From Streptococcus sp. SK643 (GTDB lineage: Bacteria; Bacillota; Bacilli; Lactobacillales; Streptococcaceae): a stretch of DNA of 64,000 nt. The position numbers and the translations under genes were made by a program. The notes below the pieces were generated by a model. That model had not been told where the DNA came from and did no database searches. It worked only from the letters and a program-made list of their open reading frames with translations. The stretch's first letter is position 1, and each line of letters opens with the position of its first letter. The stretch covers positions 124,001 through 188,000 of the forward strand of contig NZ_AJMM01000019.1 in assembly GCF_000259505.1 (NCBI RefSeq). The letters run 5' to 3'. Shown one piece after another: positions 1 through 9,107 of the stretch.

Positions 1-79
1 CTACTGAGTCCGCAATTTTTTGTGCTATCTCTTGGTTAGAGTTAAGTGCGAAAAGTTTCATGTTTTTTTTATCTGACAT
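1..79 (-). CDS. prs: Ribose-phosphate pyrophosphokinase, N-terminal part (window edge)
   Basis: Only the first 26 codons lie in the window, read leftwards from an ATG at 79. The peptide begins MSDKKNMKLFALNSNQEIAQ, which I recognise as the start of streptococcal PRPP synthetase, the enzyme making phosphoribosyl pyrophosphate from ribose-5-phosphate and ATP for nucleotide, histidine and NAD synthesis. A GAGG-type ribosome site precedes the ATG. The gene stands alone behind a leader of about 70 bases that follows the CYTH gene on the same strand. The rest of the protein, including the ATP loop and PRPP signature, is outside the window, so the call rests on the N-terminus and on synteny with the relQ-nadK block. 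Confidence 0.8.
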   Translation of the reverse strand, partial: MSDKKNMKLFALNSNQEIAQKIADSV

Positions 80-104
80 TTTAGACCATCCTCTGTAAAC
101 TTTG

Positions 105-165
105 CGAATCCTTGTTTTTTGCCTTGCAGTTAAGACATAGGATTCGAGTATTCTTATCTTTTCTA
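105..165 (-). promoter_or_regulatory. prs leader and extended -10 promoter
   Basis: On the minus strand a TGGTAAAAT element (TG-n-TAAAAT, an extended -10) lies just after the CYTH stop, about 80 bases before the prs ATG. The leader between them holds a 7-bp inverted repeat, CGAATCC at 105-111 and GGATTCG at 140-146, with a 28-base loop. Whether it is a regulatory RNA fold or chance cannot be told from one sequence. Confidence 0.4.
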
Positions 166-189
166 TTTTACCAAAAAAAAGAGATTATT

Positions 190-759
190 TCAGCAATTTT
201 TCATGCTTTTGACAAACCGAACTAATTTTGAAGGTGCCTTTTGGTAAGTGATTTGATTTTCTTCTAAAAATTTTTGAAAATCTATTTTTCCTACTTCATG
301 ATTTGTTACTTCGAGTTCTAATTCGTAATCTGTGATATCAAAGTATTGACTCTTATCTAGAGCCATTAAGCCGATTGGGGTTTCCATTTCGTAGCGAAGG
401 GTCATTAAGCACCCAAGTACCTTCCATTGGCTACTTTTAATGCCATGTTTAGCCAGTTCATCAACTACAAGACCTTGTGGAAGTTCTGCCTTATTCAGAT
501 AGTTCTCTGCATCTTTTAGATTCAACTTTTGATTAAATTCCATATTACCAACACTTTGAGGGACTTTTAGAGTCAATTCTGCCCAGTCATCAAAGGTACG
601 AATGCGCATGGCAACCTTCTTTTCTCGAAGTTGAAAATCTGGTGTGTCGATGTAGTAATTTTTTTGAAGGACAGGGGTGACGTTCGTAAACTGTTTTAAA
701 AGACGAGAATAGTCATCTATTTTCAATAGTGTTTTCAGTTCAATTTCTAAATGTTTCAT
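190..759 (-). CDS. yjbK: CYTH-domain protein (YjbK family), triphosphate tunnel enzyme
   Basis: This 189-residue protein opens with EIELK, the ExExK signature of the CYTH superfamily (CyaB/thiamine triphosphatase fold), whose eight-stranded tunnel binds triphosphates and divalent metal. Basic and acidic strand residues recur through the sequence (AMRIR, TLRYEME, YELELE), as expected for tunnel walls. Firmicute YjbK proteins are encoded beside relQ/YjbM, and here the gene is divergent from relQ across a 126-base promoter region. The exact substrate is not established from sequence; inorganic triphosphatase activity is known for related proteins. The length is normal and the frame intact. Confidence 0.8.
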   Translation of the reverse strand: MKHLEIELKTLLKIDDYSRLLKQFTNVTPVLQKNYYIDTPDFQLREKKVAMRIRTFDDWAELTLKVPQSVGNMEFNQKLNLKDAENYLNKAELPQGLVVDELAKHGIKSSQWKVLGCLMTLRYEMETPIGLMALDKSQYFDITDYELELEVTNHEVGKIDFQKFLEENQITYQKAPSKLVRFVKSMKNC

Positions 760-775
760 TTTTCTTACCTTTTTT

Positions 776-804
776 TTATCATTGAAAGCGATTTATGATA
801 TAAT
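776..804 (+). promoter_or_regulatory. Promoter of relQ-nadK-rluD
   Basis: TG-A-TATAAT (extended -10 at 799-804) with a weak TTATCA -35 at 776-781, spacing 17. The RBS AAGGGAG sits just before the relQ ATG at 886, leaving an untranslated leader of roughly 75 bases. Confidence 0.6.
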
Positions 805-885
805 AGCAGTGTATTTATTGTATATGAATCTGGAGAAAAAATCAAAGATATTTTTAAAGGATAATATGAAAATAAGGGAGAATAT

Positions 886-1557
886 ATGACCATAGAATGG
901 GAAGAATTTTTAGATCCTTACATTCAAGCTGTTGGTGAGTTAAAGATTAAACTTCGAGGTATTCGTAAGCAATATCGCAAGCAAAATAAGCATTCTCCGA
1001 TTGAGTTTGTTACAGGTAGAGTCAAACCTATTGAGAGTATCAAGGAAAAAATGGCTCGTCGTGGAATTACCTATACGACTTTGGAACATGATTTGCAAGA
1101 CATCGCTGGCTTACGAGTGATGGTGCAATTTGTTGATGACGTCCAAGAAGTAGTAGCTATTTTACGTAAGCGTCAGGACATGCGTATTGTGCAGGAGAGA
1201 GATTATATCAATCATAGAAAGGCTTCCGGATATCGTTCTTATCACGTTGTAGTAGAATACACTGTTGATACGATTAGTGGTGCCAAAACCATTTTAGCAG
1301 AAATTCAAATTCGTACTTTGGCAATGAATTTCTGGGCAACGATAGAACATTCTCTCAACTACAAATACCAAGGGGATTTCCCAGAGGAAATAAAGAAGCG
1401 ACTAGAAATAACTGCTAAGATTGCCCATCAATTGGATGAAGAAATGGGGAAAATTCGTGATGATATCCAGGAAGCGCAAGCTCTTTTTGATCCTCTGAGT
1501 AGAAAATTGAATGATGGTGTAGGAAATAGTGACGATACAGATGAAGAATACAGGTAA
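886..1557 (+). CDS. relQ: Small alarmone synthetase RelQ (GTP pyrophosphokinase)
   Basis: This 223-residue protein transfers pyrophosphate from ATP to GTP or GDP, making (p)ppGpp in the cytoplasm. It is a single-domain synthetase without the HD hydrolase or TGS/ACT parts of long RSH enzymes. Visible synthetase motifs include [11 protein letters not shown] near residue 72, [16 protein letters not shown] near residue 105, and [17 protein letters not shown] near residue 145 with the catalytic glutamate. The acidic C-terminal tail matches RelQ homotetramers. The gene heads an operon with nadK, whose start lies inside the relQ 3' end (17-base overlap), so alarmone synthesis and NADP supply are co-expressed. 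This is the family's normal length. Confidence 0.93.
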   Translation: MTIEWEEFLDPYIQAVGELKIKLRGIRKQYRKQNKHSPIEFVTGRVKPIESIKEKMARRGITYTTLEHDLQDIAGLRVMVQFVDDVQEVVAILRKRQDMRIVQERDYINHRKASGYRSYHVVVEYTVDTISGAKTILAEIQIRTLAMNFWATIEHSLNYKYQGDFPEEIKKRLEITAKIAHQLDEEMGKIRDDIQEAQALFDPLSRKLNDGVGNSDDTDEEYR

Positions 1558-2359
1558 ACGAATTGATCTAATTGCAAATAGAAAACCGCAAAGTCAAAGG
1601 GTTTTGTATGAATTGAGAGATCGTTTGAAGAGGCATCAGTTTATACTTAATGATACCAATCCCGATATTGTTATCTCGATTGGAGGAGATGGTATGCTCT
1701 TATCAGCCTTTCATAAGTATGAAGACCAGCTGGATAAGGTCCGTTTTATAGGAGTACATACTGGGCATCTAGGCTTTTATACGGATTATCGTGATTTTGA
1801 GTTGGATCAGTTGGTGACTAATTTACAACTTGATACGGGAGCTAGGATATCTTATCCTGTTTTAAACGTCAAGATCTTTCTGGAAAATGGAGAGGTCAAG
1901 ATTCTCAGAGCCCTCAATGAAGCTAGTATCCGTCGGTCAGATAGAACAATGGTAGCAGATATATTCATAAATGGAGTTCACTTTGAACGTTTTCGAGGAG
2001 ATGGGCTTACAGTTTCAACACCTACTGGTAGTACTGCTTATAACAAATCGCTTGGCGGAGCAGTATTACATCCTACGATTGAAGCTTTGCAGTTGACTGA
2101 GATTGCCAGTCTAAATAATCGTGTTTATCGGACCTTAGGTTCGTCAATTATTATTCCTAAAAAAGATAAGATCGAACTTATTCCAACCCGAAATGACTAC
2201 CATACCATTTCGGTTGATAATAGCATCTATTCATTGCGAAATATAGAAAAAATAGAGTACCAGATTGACCATCATAAAATTCACTTTGTTGCATCTCCTA
2301 GCCACACTAGTTTTTGGAATCGTGTGAAAGATGCTTTCATCGGTGAGGTAGATGAATGA
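1541..2359 (+). CDS. nadK: NAD kinase
   Basis: The enzyme phosphorylates NAD to NADP using ATP or polyphosphate. I start it at the ATG at 1541 ([10 protein letters not shown], 272 residues); an ATG 12 bases upstream would add four residues not usual in streptococcal NadK. The GGDGMLL motif near residue 48 is the diacylglycerol-kinase-like ATP site. [11 protein letters not shown] near residue 120 carries the NE/D motif, and [16 protein letters not shown] near residue 158 is the NAD-binding segment. The gene overlaps relQ by 17 bases and rluD by 4 (ATGA), indicating translational coupling. The frame is intact. Confidence 0.93.
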   Translation: MKNTGKRIDLIANRKPQSQRVLYELRDRLKRHQFILNDTNPDIVISIGGDGMLLSAFHKYEDQLDKVRFIGVHTGHLGFYTDYRDFELDQLVTNLQLDTGARISYPVLNVKIFLENGEVKILRALNEASIRRSDRTMVADIFINGVHFERFRGDGLTVSTPTGSTAYNKSLGGAVLHPTIEALQLTEIASLNNRVYRTLGSSIIIPKKDKIELIPTRNDYHTISVDNSIYSLRNIEKIEYQIDHHKIHFVASPSHTSFWNRVKDAFIGEVDE

Positions 2360-3252
2360 GGTTTGAATTTATCGCAGATGAACATGTCAAGGTGAAAACC
2401 TTTTTAAAGAAACACGAGGTTTCTAAAGGACTTCTAGCCAAGATTAAGTTTAGAGGTGGGGATATTCAAGTTAATGGCGAGACTCAAAATGCAACTTATC
2501 TGTTGGATATTGGAGACCGAGTTACTATTGATATTCCAGCCGAGGAAGGATTTGAAACATTAGAAGCTATCGAGCGTCCACTTGATATTTTATTCGAAGA
2601 TGATCATTTCTTAATTTTGAATAAACCTTATGGTGTTGCCTCCATTCCAAGTGTCAATCATTCCAACACCATTGCTAACTTTATCAAGGGTTACTACGTT
2701 AAGCAAAATTATGAAAACCAGCAGGTACACATTGTAACTAGACTTGATAGAGATACTTCTGGTTTGATGCTCTTTGCTAAGCACGGCTATGCGCATGCTC
2801 GCCTAGACAAACAGTTGCAAAAGAAATCCATTGAAAAGCGCTATTATGCTCTGGTTAAAGGTGATGGACACTTGGAACTAGAAGGAGAAATTATTGCTCC
2901 GATCGCGCGTGATGAAAATTCGATAATTACGAGACGAGTGGCAAAAGGTGGGAAATATGCTCATACTTCTTACAAGATTGTAGCATCGTATGGTAATATT
3001 CACTTGGTTGACATTAGACTCCATACTGGTCGTACTCATCAAATTCGAGTCCATTTTTCCCATATTGGTTTTCCTTTGTTGGGAGATGACTTGTACGGTG
3101 GTAGTCTAGATGACGGAATTCAACGCCAGGCTTTACATTGCCATTATTTATCTTTTTATCATCCATTTTTAGAACAGGACTTGCAAATGGAAAGTCCTTT
3201 ACCGGATGATTTTAGCAATCTTATTAAACAGTTATCAATTAATACTCTCTAG
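2356..3252 (+). CDS. RluD-type 23S rRNA/tRNA pseudouridine synthase
   Basis: This 298-residue protein has an N-terminal S4-like RNA-binding segment ([14 protein letters not shown], residues 30-45) followed by the RluA-family catalytic domain. [14 protein letters not shown] near residue 130 contains the catalytic aspartate that attacks uridine C1', and [13 protein letters not shown] near residue 222 is motif III. It isomerises uridines to pseudouridine, probably in 23S rRNA; which position cannot be told from sequence because the RluA, RluC and RluD subfamilies are close. It is translationally coupled to nadK and ends the relQ operon. Confidence 0.85.
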   Translation: MRFEFIADEHVKVKTFLKKHEVSKGLLAKIKFRGGDIQVNGETQNATYLLDIGDRVTIDIPAEEGFETLEAIERPLDILFEDDHFLILNKPYGVASIPSVNHSNTIANFIKGYYVKQNYENQQVHIVTRLDRDTSGLMLFAKHGYAHARLDKQLQKKSIEKRYYALVKGDGHLELEGEIIAPIARDENSIITRRVAKGGKYAHTSYKIVASYGNIHLVDIRLHTGRTHQIRVHFSHIGFPLLGDDLYGGSLDDGIQRQALHCHYLSFYHPFLEQDLQMESPLPDDFSNLIKQLSINTL

Positions 3253-3298
3253 AATCTATTTGGAGTATAATTTATTATTTATTTAAAGGAGAAAACTC

Positions 3299-4273
3299 AT
3301 GGAAGTTTTTGAAAGTTTAAAAGCCAACTTAGTTGGCAAAAATGCTCGTATCGTTCTCCCTGAAGGGGAAGAACCACGTATTCTTCAAGCGACTAAACGC
3401 TTGGTAAAAGAAACAGAAGTAATTCCTGTTTTGCTTGGTAATCCAGAAAAAATTAAAATTTATCTCGAAATCGAAGGAATTGGGGATGGTTATGAAGTCA
3501 TCGACCCTCAACACTACGATAAATTTGAAGAAATGGTTGTTGCCTTGGTGGAGCGTCGTAAAGGCAAAATGTCTGAAGAAGAAGCACGCAAAGTTTTGGT
3601 TGAAGATGTCAACTACTTTGGTGTTATGTTAGTCTATATGGGATTGGTTGATGGTATGGTATCTGGAGCAATTCACTCAACTGCTTCAACAGTTCGCCCA
3701 GCCCTACAAATCATTAAAACTCGACCAAATGTAACACGTACTTCAGGTGCCTTCCTCATGGTTCGTGGTACGGAACGTTACCTATTTGGTGACTGTGCTA
3801 TCAATATCAATCCTGATGCAGAAGCTTTGGCTGAAATTGCAATCAACTCAGCAATCACAGCTAAGATGTTTGGAATCGAACCTAAAATTGCTATGTTGAG
3901 CTACTCTACTAAGGGTTCAGGTTTTGGTGAAAGTGTTGATAAGGTAGTGGAAGCAACGAAAATCGCACATGATTTACGTCCTGACCTCGAAATTGATGGT
4001 GAGTTGCAATTTGATGCAGCCTTTGTTCCTGAAACAGCAGCACTTAAAGCTCCAGGAAGTAATGTGGCTGGTCAAGCAAATGTCTTTATATTCCCAGGTA
4101 TTGAAGCCGGAAATATTGGTTACAAGATGGCTGAGCGTCTTGGAGGGTTTGCAGCTGTTGGTCCTGTATTGCAAGGTTTAAACAAGCCGGTTAACGACCT
4201 TTCTCGTGGATGTAATGCTGATGATGTTTATAAGTTGACCCTGATCACAGCAGCCCAAGCAGTTCATCAATAA
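3299..4273 (+). CDS. pta: Phosphate acetyltransferase
   Basis: Pta interconverts acetyl-CoA and acetyl phosphate, feeding ATP formation by acetate kinase and supplying acetyl phosphate in streptococci. At 324 residues it is the short, single-domain class lacking the N-terminal DRTGG regulatory region of enterobacterial Pta. Family segments include GAIHSTASTVRPALQIIKT near residue 128, MLSYSTKGSG near residue 200 and a C-terminal NDLSRGCNADDVYKLTLITA. The RBS is AAAGGAG. A TATAAT at 3266-3271 between rluD and pta suggests it also has its own promoter. The next element is a separate small RNA. Confidence 0.93.
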   Translation: MEVFESLKANLVGKNARIVLPEGEEPRILQATKRLVKETEVIPVLLGNPEKIKIYLEIEGIGDGYEVIDPQHYDKFEEMVVALVERRKGKMSEEEARKVLVEDVNYFGVMLVYMGLVDGMVSGAIHSTASTVRPALQIIKTRPNVTRTSGAFLMVRGTERYLFGDCAININPDAEALAEIAINSAITAKMFGIEPKIAMLSYSTKGSGFGESVDKVVEATKIAHDLRPDLEIDGELQFDAAFVPETAALKAPGSNVAGQANVFIFPGIEAGNIGYKMAERLGGFAAVGPVLQGLNKPVNDLSRGCNADDVYKLTLITAAQAVHQ

Positions 4274-4274
4274 T

Positions 4275-4306
4275 GATTCAACCTCTTTCAATGGAATCAG
4301 GTTGAA
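4275..4306 (+). terminator. Hairpin after pta
   Basis: TTCAACCT (4277-4284) can pair with AGGTTGAA (4299-4306) across a 14-base loop. There is no U tract (A-rich sequence follows), so termination efficiency is doubtful. The same stretch also holds an interleaved GATTC/GAATC pair, a possible alternative fold. Confidence 0.4.
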
Positions 4307-4317
4307 AAAATTAATTC

Positions 4318-4346
4318 TTGACAAAACAGTTTTTATCTAGTAGAAT
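4318..4346 (+). promoter_or_regulatory. Consensus promoter of the asd leader RNA
   Basis: A perfect TTGACA (4318-4323) is followed after 17 bases by TAGAAT (4341-4346). This is one of the strongest promoters in the window and fires into the structured RNA at about 4353, not directly into asd. Confidence 0.8.
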
Positions 4347-4352
4347 GGTCTA

Positions 4353-4495
4353 TGCGATGAGTCGATAGGTGGTTTTCGGACCACTATTGAGCATAAGGAG
4401 GTCATAACGCAGGAGCGGACCTTGATGAGTTGTGTGAACCTGCTCATCACATGAAGATGCCTCTTAATCCCTGGTCTATGACTAGGGATTTTTAT
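4353..4495 (+). ncRNA. asd-motif small RNA / leader upstream of asd
   Basis: A roughly 140-base stretch without an ORF is bounded by a consensus promoter and a strong intrinsic terminator: ATCCCTGGTC (4467-4476), loop TAT, GACTAGGGAT (4480-4489), then a T-rich tail. Several internal pairings are visible, for example GGTGGTTTTCGGACCACT near 4370-4387 and a GATGAG...CTCATC arm around 4424-4448. Its position before asd in a streptococcus, size and own terminator match the published asd RNA motif (Weinberg and colleagues), proposed as a cis-regulator or free small RNA. A second promoter after the terminator serves asd, which favours a free RNA. I assign it by position and architecture; no covariance search was possible. 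Confidence 0.7.
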
Positions 4496-4500
4496 TTTCT
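4467..4500 (+). terminator. Intrinsic terminator of the asd-motif RNA
   Basis: A 10-bp stem with one mismatch, a three-base loop, and a tail TTTTTATTTTCTT. Confidence 0.8.
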
Positions 4501-4520
4501 TAAAATTTATGAAAAAAGGT

Positions 4521-4548
4521 TTGCAATTCATGGAAAAAGTAGTATAAT
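4521..4548 (+). promoter_or_regulatory. Promoter of asd-dapA
   Basis: TTGCAA (4521-4526), 16 bases, TATAAT (4543-4548), placed between the RNA terminator and the asd ATG at 4594. Confidence 0.65.
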
Positions 4549-4593
4549 ACATCTATTATAGAAATTTTTAGAAAATTCCGAAAGAGGTTATTT

Positions 4594-5670
4594 ATGGGAT
4601 ATACAGTTGCAGTAGTTGGCGCGACAGGTGCAGTCGGTGCTCAGATGATAAAAATGTTGGAAGAATCATCGCTTCCTATCGATAAAATTCGTTTACTTGC
4701 TTCTGCTCGTTCAGCAGGCAAGACTTTGAAATTTAAAGGTCAAGATATTACGATTGAAGAAACGACTGAAACAGCTTTTGAAGGAGTTGATATTGCTCTA
4801 TTTTCAGCAGGTGGTTCTACATCAGCTAAGTATGCACCATACGCAGTGAAAGCTGGAGCGGTAGTAGTAGATAATACATCTTACTTCCGTCAAAATCCAG
4901 ATGTTCCTTTGGTTGTACCAGAGGTCAATGCTCATGCACTTGATGCTCACAATGGTATTATTGCCTGCCCTAACTGTTCAACAATTCAAATGATGGTGGC
5001 ACTTGAGCCAGTTCGCCAAAAATGGGGCTTGGACCGTATCATTGTTTCAACTTACCAAGCAGTTTCAGGTGCTGGTATGGGAGCAATTCTTGAGACACAA
5101 CGTGAACTTCGTGAAGTCTTGAATGATGGTGTAAACCCACGTGATTTGCATGCGGAAATCTTACCTTCAGGTGGTGACAAGAAACACTATCCTATCGCCT
5201 TCAATGCTCTTCCACAAATCGATGTCTTCACTGACAATGATTACACTTACGAAGAGATGAAGATGACTAAGGAAACTAAGAAAATTATGGAAGATGATAG
5301 CATTGCAGTATCTGCAACATGTGTGCGTATTCCAGTCTTGTCAGCTCACTCTGAGTCAGTTTACATCGAAACAAAAGAAGTGGCTCCAATCGAAGAAGTA
5401 AAAGCAGCTATCGCAGCCTTCCCAGGTGCTGTCCTTGAAGATGATGTTGCTCATCAAATTTATCCGCAAGCCATCAATGCAGTGGGTTCACGTGATACCT
5501 TTGTTGGTCGCATCCGTAAAGACTTGGATGCAGAAAAAGGGATCCACATGTGGGTTGTTTCAGATAACCTTCTCAAAGGTGCTGCTTGGAACTCAGTTCA
5601 GATTGCAGAAACTTTGCACGAACGTGGCTTAGTTCGTCCAACGGCCGAATTGAAATTTGAATTAAAATAG
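4594..5670 (+). CDS. asd: Aspartate-semialdehyde dehydrogenase
   Basis: Asd reduces aspartyl phosphate to aspartate semialdehyde with NADPH, the branch point to lysine/peptidoglycan and to threonine and methionine. The 358-residue protein starts with the Rossmann dinucleotide loop [12 protein letters not shown]. The catalytic cysteine is in CPNCSTIQM near residue 129, and an AVSGAGMGA segment follows. A hairpin (5682-5701) with a weak T tail separates asd from dapA by 56 bases, so dapA is probably read through from the asd promoter. Together the two genes commit carbon to lysine and cross-bridge synthesis. The frame is intact. Confidence 0.95.
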   Translation: MGYTVAVVGATGAVGAQMIKMLEESSLPIDKIRLLASARSAGKTLKFKGQDITIEETTETAFEGVDIALFSAGGSTSAKYAPYAVKAGAVVVDNTSYFRQNPDVPLVVPEVNAHALDAHNGIIACPNCSTIQMMVALEPVRQKWGLDRIIVSTYQAVSGAGMGAILETQRELREVLNDGVNPRDLHAEILPSGGDKKHYPIAFNALPQIDVFTDNDYTYEEMKMTKETKKIMEDDSIAVSATCVRIPVLSAHSESVYIETKEVAPIEEVKAAIAAFPGAVLEDDVAHQIYPQAINAVGSRDTFVGRIRKDLDAEKGIHMWVVSDNLLKGAAWNSVQIAETLHERGLVRPTAELKFELK

Positions 5671-5681
5671 TCATATTGTTT

Positions 5682-5706
5682 AGGAGTTCAGATGAACTCC
5701 TTCTTT
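5682..5706 (+). terminator. Hairpin between asd and dapA
   Basis: AGGAGTTCA-GA-TGAACTCCT: a perfect 9-bp stem followed by TCTTTG. Probably an attenuating or partial terminator, because dapA has no obvious promoter of its own. Confidence 0.5.
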
Positions 5707-5726
5707 GAAATAGAGAGGTGTTTCTC

Positions 5727-6662
5727 ATGTCTTATCAAGATTTAAAAGAGTGTAAAATCATCACAGCCTTTATTACTCCCTTCCACGAGGATGGTTCCAT
5801 CAACTTTGATGCCATTCCAGCCTTGATTGAGCATTTATTGGCCCATCATACAGACGGCATTCTTCTTGCAGGGACGACTGCTGAAAGTCCAACCTTGACC
5901 CACGATGAAGAGTTGGAACTCTTTGCGGCTGTACAAAAAGTTGTCAATGGACGTGTTCCTTTGATTGCGGGTGTGGGTACCAATGATACGCGTGACTCTA
6001 TCGAGTTTGTCAAAGAAGTAGCAGAATTTGGTGGTTTTGCTGCTGGGCTTGCTATTGTTCCTTACTACAACAAACCTTCTCAAGAAGGAATGTATCAGCA
6101 CTTTAAGGCTATTGCAGATGCTTCAGATTTGCCTATTATTATCTATAACATTCCAGGTCGTGTAGTTGTCGAATTAACTCCAGAAACCATGCTTCGTTTG
6201 GCTGATCATCCAAATATTATCGGTGTCAAAGAATGTACAAGTTTGGCTAACATGGCTTACTTGATTGAGCACAAGCCTGAAGAGTTTTTGATTTACACTG
6301 GTGAAGATGGAGATGCTTTCCATGCCATGAACCTTGGTGCGGACGGGGTTATTTCTGTTGCATCTCATACAAATGGAGATGAAATGCATGAGATGTTTAC
6401 GGCTATTGAAGGAAGTGATATGAAGAAAGCTGCAGCTATTCAGCGTAAATTCATTCCTAAGGTTAATGCCCTCTTCTCTTATCCAAGTCCTGCTCCAGTT
6501 AAAGCTGTTCTTAACTATATGGGATTTGAAGCTGGACCAACTCGTCTACCTCTTGTTCCAGCACCAGAAGAAGATGCCAAACGCATTATTAAGGTTGTCG
6601 TAGATGGCGACTATGAAGCGACTAAGGCAACCGTAACAGGTGTCCTAAGACCAGACTATTAA
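5727..6662 (+). CDS. dapA: 4-hydroxy-tetrahydrodipicolinate synthase
   Basis: DapA condenses pyruvate with aspartate semialdehyde in the first lysine-specific step. I choose the ATG at 5727 ([10 protein letters not shown], 311 residues), 8 bases after GAGAGG, over an upstream in-frame GTG at 5718. The TIM-barrel signature is visible: [13 protein letters not shown] near residue 45, [14 protein letters not shown] near residue 110, the tyrosine of IIYNIPGR near residue 139, and the Schiff-base lysine in GVKECTS near residue 167. It follows asd directly. A bidirectional terminator separates it from convergent mnmE. Confidence 0.95.
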   Translation: MSYQDLKECKIITAFITPFHEDGSINFDAIPALIEHLLAHHTDGILLAGTTAESPTLTHDEELELFAAVQKVVNGRVPLIAGVGTNDTRDSIEFVKEVAEFGGFAAGLAIVPYYNKPSQEGMYQHFKAIADASDLPIIIYNIPGRVVVELTPETMLRLADHPNIIGVKECTSLANMAYLIEHKPEEFLIYTGEDGDAFHAMNLGADGVISVASHTNGDEMHEMFTAIEGSDMKKAAAIQRKFIPKVNALFSYPSPAPVKAVLNYMGFEAGPTRLPLVPAPEEDAKRIIKVVVDGDYEATKATVTGVLRPDY

Positions 6663-6670
6663 TAAAGATA

Positions 6671-6706
6671 AAATCCATGACCGAATGAAGGATCATGGAT
6701 TTTTCT
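6671..6706. terminator. Bidirectional terminator between dapA and mnmE
   Basis: AAATCCATGA (6671-6680) pairs with TCATGGATTT (6693-6702), followed by TTTTCTTATTTT on the plus strand; A-rich sequence on the other side suits the convergent mnmE. Confidence 0.7.
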
Positions 6707-8079
6707 TATTTTCCTAAACAGAATTGGCTAAAGAGTTGGGTGATGAGTTCATCTGGAGCAGCATCTCCAGTGATTTCACCGAGAATTTCCCAAGTACGGG
6801 TCAAATCTACTTGAAGTAAATCAACTGGCATACCTAGTTCCAAGCCTTCGTTTACAGCTTGTAGACTTTCGACTGCTTTCTCAATCAAGGAAATGTGACG
6901 AGCGTTGGATAGGTAGGTCGCATCTTGCTCCACAAGACCTGCATTTTCAAAGAAGAGGTTGTTAATACGTTCCTCAATCTTGTCAATGTTTTGGTTTTTA
7001 AGGACTGAAATACGGATGACATTTTCAGGAAGTTCAGAAGTTTCAATTGCTTCAGGCAGGTCGGTTTTATTGAGTAGAATAATGCGGTTAGTATCCTGAC
7101 TGATTTCTAAGAGTTGTCTGTCTTGAGCAGTCAGTGGCTCGCTAGCATTTAGCACTAGAAGAACTAAGTCGGCTTCCTTAAGAGCTTTTTTAGAGCGTTC
7201 AACACCGATTTGTTCAACGAGATCATCCGTTTCACGAATACCAGCTGTATCAATCAATTTTAGGGGAACGCCGTTGATGTTGACGTATTCTTCAATGACA
7301 TCACGTGTTGTCCCAGCAATATCTGTTACGATAGCCTTGTCTTCGCGTAGGAGATTGTTGAGAAGGCTGGATTTACCAACGTTGGGGCGTCCGATGATAG
7401 CTGTTGAAATTCCTTCACGAAGGATTTTACCGCGACGGGCTGTTCTAAGAAGATTGGTTAGTAATTGTTCAAACTCCATTGTCTTTTCACGGACAACAGC
7501 AGTAGTAGCTTCCTCAACATCGTCGTACTCAGGATAATCGATATTGACCTCAACTTGGGCAAGTGTATTGAGGATTTCTTGGCGAGTATTATTAATGAGG
7601 TCAGAAAGAGAACCATCTAGTTGTTTGACCGCAATGTTCATGGCCTTGTCAGTCTTAGCACGGATGATATCCATCACAGCTTCAGCCTGAGTCAAGTCCA
7701 CTCGTCCGTTTAGAAAGGCACGTTTGGTAAATTCACCAGGTTCTGCCATGCGAGCCCCTTCACGAATTGCTAGTTGCAATATTTCATTAGTGACTGCAAT
7801 CCCACCGTGGGTGTTAATCTCGATAATATCCTCACGAGTGAAGGTTTTTGGAGATTTCATGGCCCCGACCATAACTTCATCCATGATTTTACCAGTTAGT
7901 GGGTCGACGATATGTCCATAGTTGAGAGTGTGGCTGGCAACCTTGGTTAAGTCTTTTCCTTTGAAAATTTTTTGCGCAATAGCAAAACTGTCTGTTCCAC
8001 TCAGGCGGACAATACCAATAGCCCCTTCACCAAGTGGAGTAGATATAGCAGCGATGGTATCAAATTCACGTGTAATCAT
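6706..8079 (-). CDS. mnmE: tRNA modification GTPase MnmE
   Basis: With MnmG this protein makes 5-carboxymethylaminomethyl (or methylaminomethyl) uridine at the wobble position of certain tRNAs. The 457-residue protein has the N-terminal tetrahydrofolate-binding domain ([19 protein letters not shown]), a helical domain, an inserted G domain with [12 protein letters not shown] (P-loop, near residue 229), [13 protein letters not shown] and NKTD, and the C-terminal cysteine motif as FCLGK. All are in the usual order and length. It is monocistronic on the minus strand, convergent with dapA. Confidence 0.95.
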   Translation of the reverse strand: MITREFDTIAAISTPLGEGAIGIVRLSGTDSFAIAQKIFKGKDLTKVASHTLNYGHIVDPLTGKIMDEVMVGAMKSPKTFTREDIIEINTHGGIAVTNEILQLAIREGARMAEPGEFTKRAFLNGRVDLTQAEAVMDIIRAKTDKAMNIAVKQLDGSLSDLINNTRQEILNTLAQVEVNIDYPEYDDVEEATTAVVREKTMEFEQLLTNLLRTARRGKILREGISTAIIGRPNVGKSSLLNNLLREDKAIVTDIAGTTRDVIEEYVNINGVPLKLIDTAGIRETDDLVEQIGVERSKKALKEADLVLLVLNASEPLTAQDRQLLEISQDTNRIILLNKTDLPEAIETSELPENVIRISVLKNQNIDKIEERINNLFFENAGLVEQDATYLSNARHISLIEKAVESLQAVNEGLELGMPVDLLQVDLTRTWEILGEITGDAAPDELITQLFSQFCLGK

Positions 8080-8177
8080 ATCTTTTCCTTTAAAAATTAT
8101 TCTTTTATAAGTTTGTAAATCTATTCTAAAATTGTAACAAATTTGATCTATTTCTTCAATGAATGCTACTTGGAGAT

Positions 8178-8207
8178 TGAAAAAGCCTAAGCAATTCTGC
8201 TTAAGCT
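8178..8207 (-). terminator. Terminator of the tautomerase gene
   Basis: On the minus strand AGCTTAAGCA pairs with TGCTTAGGCT (one G-U pair, loop GAAT), followed by TTTTTC. Confidence 0.7.
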
Positions 8208-8210
8208 AGC

Positions 8211-8393
8211 TTATTTGGTGCGCATTTCCCCTTGTGGGAAGTAAGTTCCTTCAGGCATGTCGTTGATAATGACATGGACAGCAGATTGAGGGGCTCCAGT
8301 GTTACGGACAACCGCTTCCGTTACTTCCTTAGCAAGAGCCTTCTTTTGCTCGAGCGTGCGTCCTTCAAATAAATCGATGCGTACAAATGGCAT
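8211..8393 (-). CDS. 4-oxalocrotonate tautomerase family protein
   Basis: A 60-residue tautomerase starting MPFVRIDLFEGRTLEQK. I place the start at the ATG at 8393 because the family's catalytic base is the proline exposed after Met removal; the in-frame ATG at 8408 would bury it. The rest (residues 10-55) matches the beta-alpha-beta fold with conserved Arg and the AVHVIINDMP segment. Enzymes of this class form hexamers and isomerise enol/keto substrates; the physiological substrate in streptococci is unknown. It is a single gene with its own terminator, divergent from tdk. Confidence 0.85.
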   Translation of the reverse strand: MPFVRIDLFEGRTLEQKKALAKEVTEAVVRNTGAPQSAVHVIINDMPEGTYFPQGEMRTK

Positions 8394-8445
8394 AATGGCT
8401 TCCTCCACTAGTTTTTGATTTCTTCTATTTTACCACATTTTGCCG

Positions 8446-8474
8446 TTTAAAGCTTAAGAAAATTATGATATACT
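8446..8474 (+). promoter_or_regulatory. Promoter of the tdk operon
   Basis: Extended -10 TG-A-TATACT (TATACT at 8469-8474) with TTTAAA at 8446-8451, spacing 17; the tdk ATG is 43 bases further on. Confidence 0.55.
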
Positions 8475-8516
8475 AGAATGTAGCAAAAATTTAGAAATGG
8501 ACGTGAAGCAAGAAAC

Positions 8517-9107
8517 ATGGCACAGTTGTATTATCGTTATGGGACCATGAACTCTGGAAAGACAATCGAGATTCTCAAAGTGGCCTATAACTACGAGGAG
8601 CAAGGAAAAGGTGTTGTGATTATGACTTCAGCTCTGGATACCCGTGATGGTGTTGGTTATGTGTCAAGTCGAATCGGTATGAAACGCCCTGCCATTGCGA
8701 TTGAGGAAACGACTGATATCTTTGGATTTATCCGTGATTTACCAGAAACACCTTACTGTGTTTTGGTAGATGAAGCCCAGTTTCTCAAGCGTCACCATGT
8801 TTACGACCTAGCTCGTGTTGTCGATGAATTAGACATTCCAGTCATGGCTTTTGGTTTGAAAAATGATTTTAGAAATGAACTGTTCGAAGGTTCTAAATAT
8901 CTCTTACTCTTAGCAGATAAGATTGATGAAATTAAGACCATTTGCCAGTACTGTAAGAAAAAAGCGACTATGGTTCTCAGAATCTTAGACGGAAAACCTA
9001 CCTATGAGGGAGAACAAATCCAAATTGGTGGAAATGAAACCTATATCTCAGTTTGCCGTAAACATTATTTTGCCCCTGAAATCAATAAGGAGAATGAAGA
9101 AAAATGA
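8517..9107 (+). CDS. tdk: Thymidine kinase
   Basis: Tdk phosphorylates thymidine to dTMP in pyrimidine salvage. The 196-residue protein has the P-loop GTMNSGKT at residues 9-16, the Walker B-like LVDEAQFL near residue 82, and a C-terminal zinc knuckle built from CQYCKKK and the later VCRKH. It is the first gene of a tightly packed operon running to the GNAT gene. Its stop overlaps the prfA start by 4 bases (ATGA), and this tdk-prfA-prmC order is conserved in streptococci. Confidence 0.95.
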   Translation: MAQLYYRYGTMNSGKTIEILKVAYNYEEQGKGVVIMTSALDTRDGVGYVSSRIGMKRPAIAIEETTDIFGFIRDLPETPYCVLVDEAQFLKRHHVYDLARVVDELDIPVMAFGLKNDFRNELFEGSKYLLLLADKIDEIKTICQYCKKKATMVLRILDGKPTYEGEQIQIGGNETYISVCRKHYFAPEINKENEEK

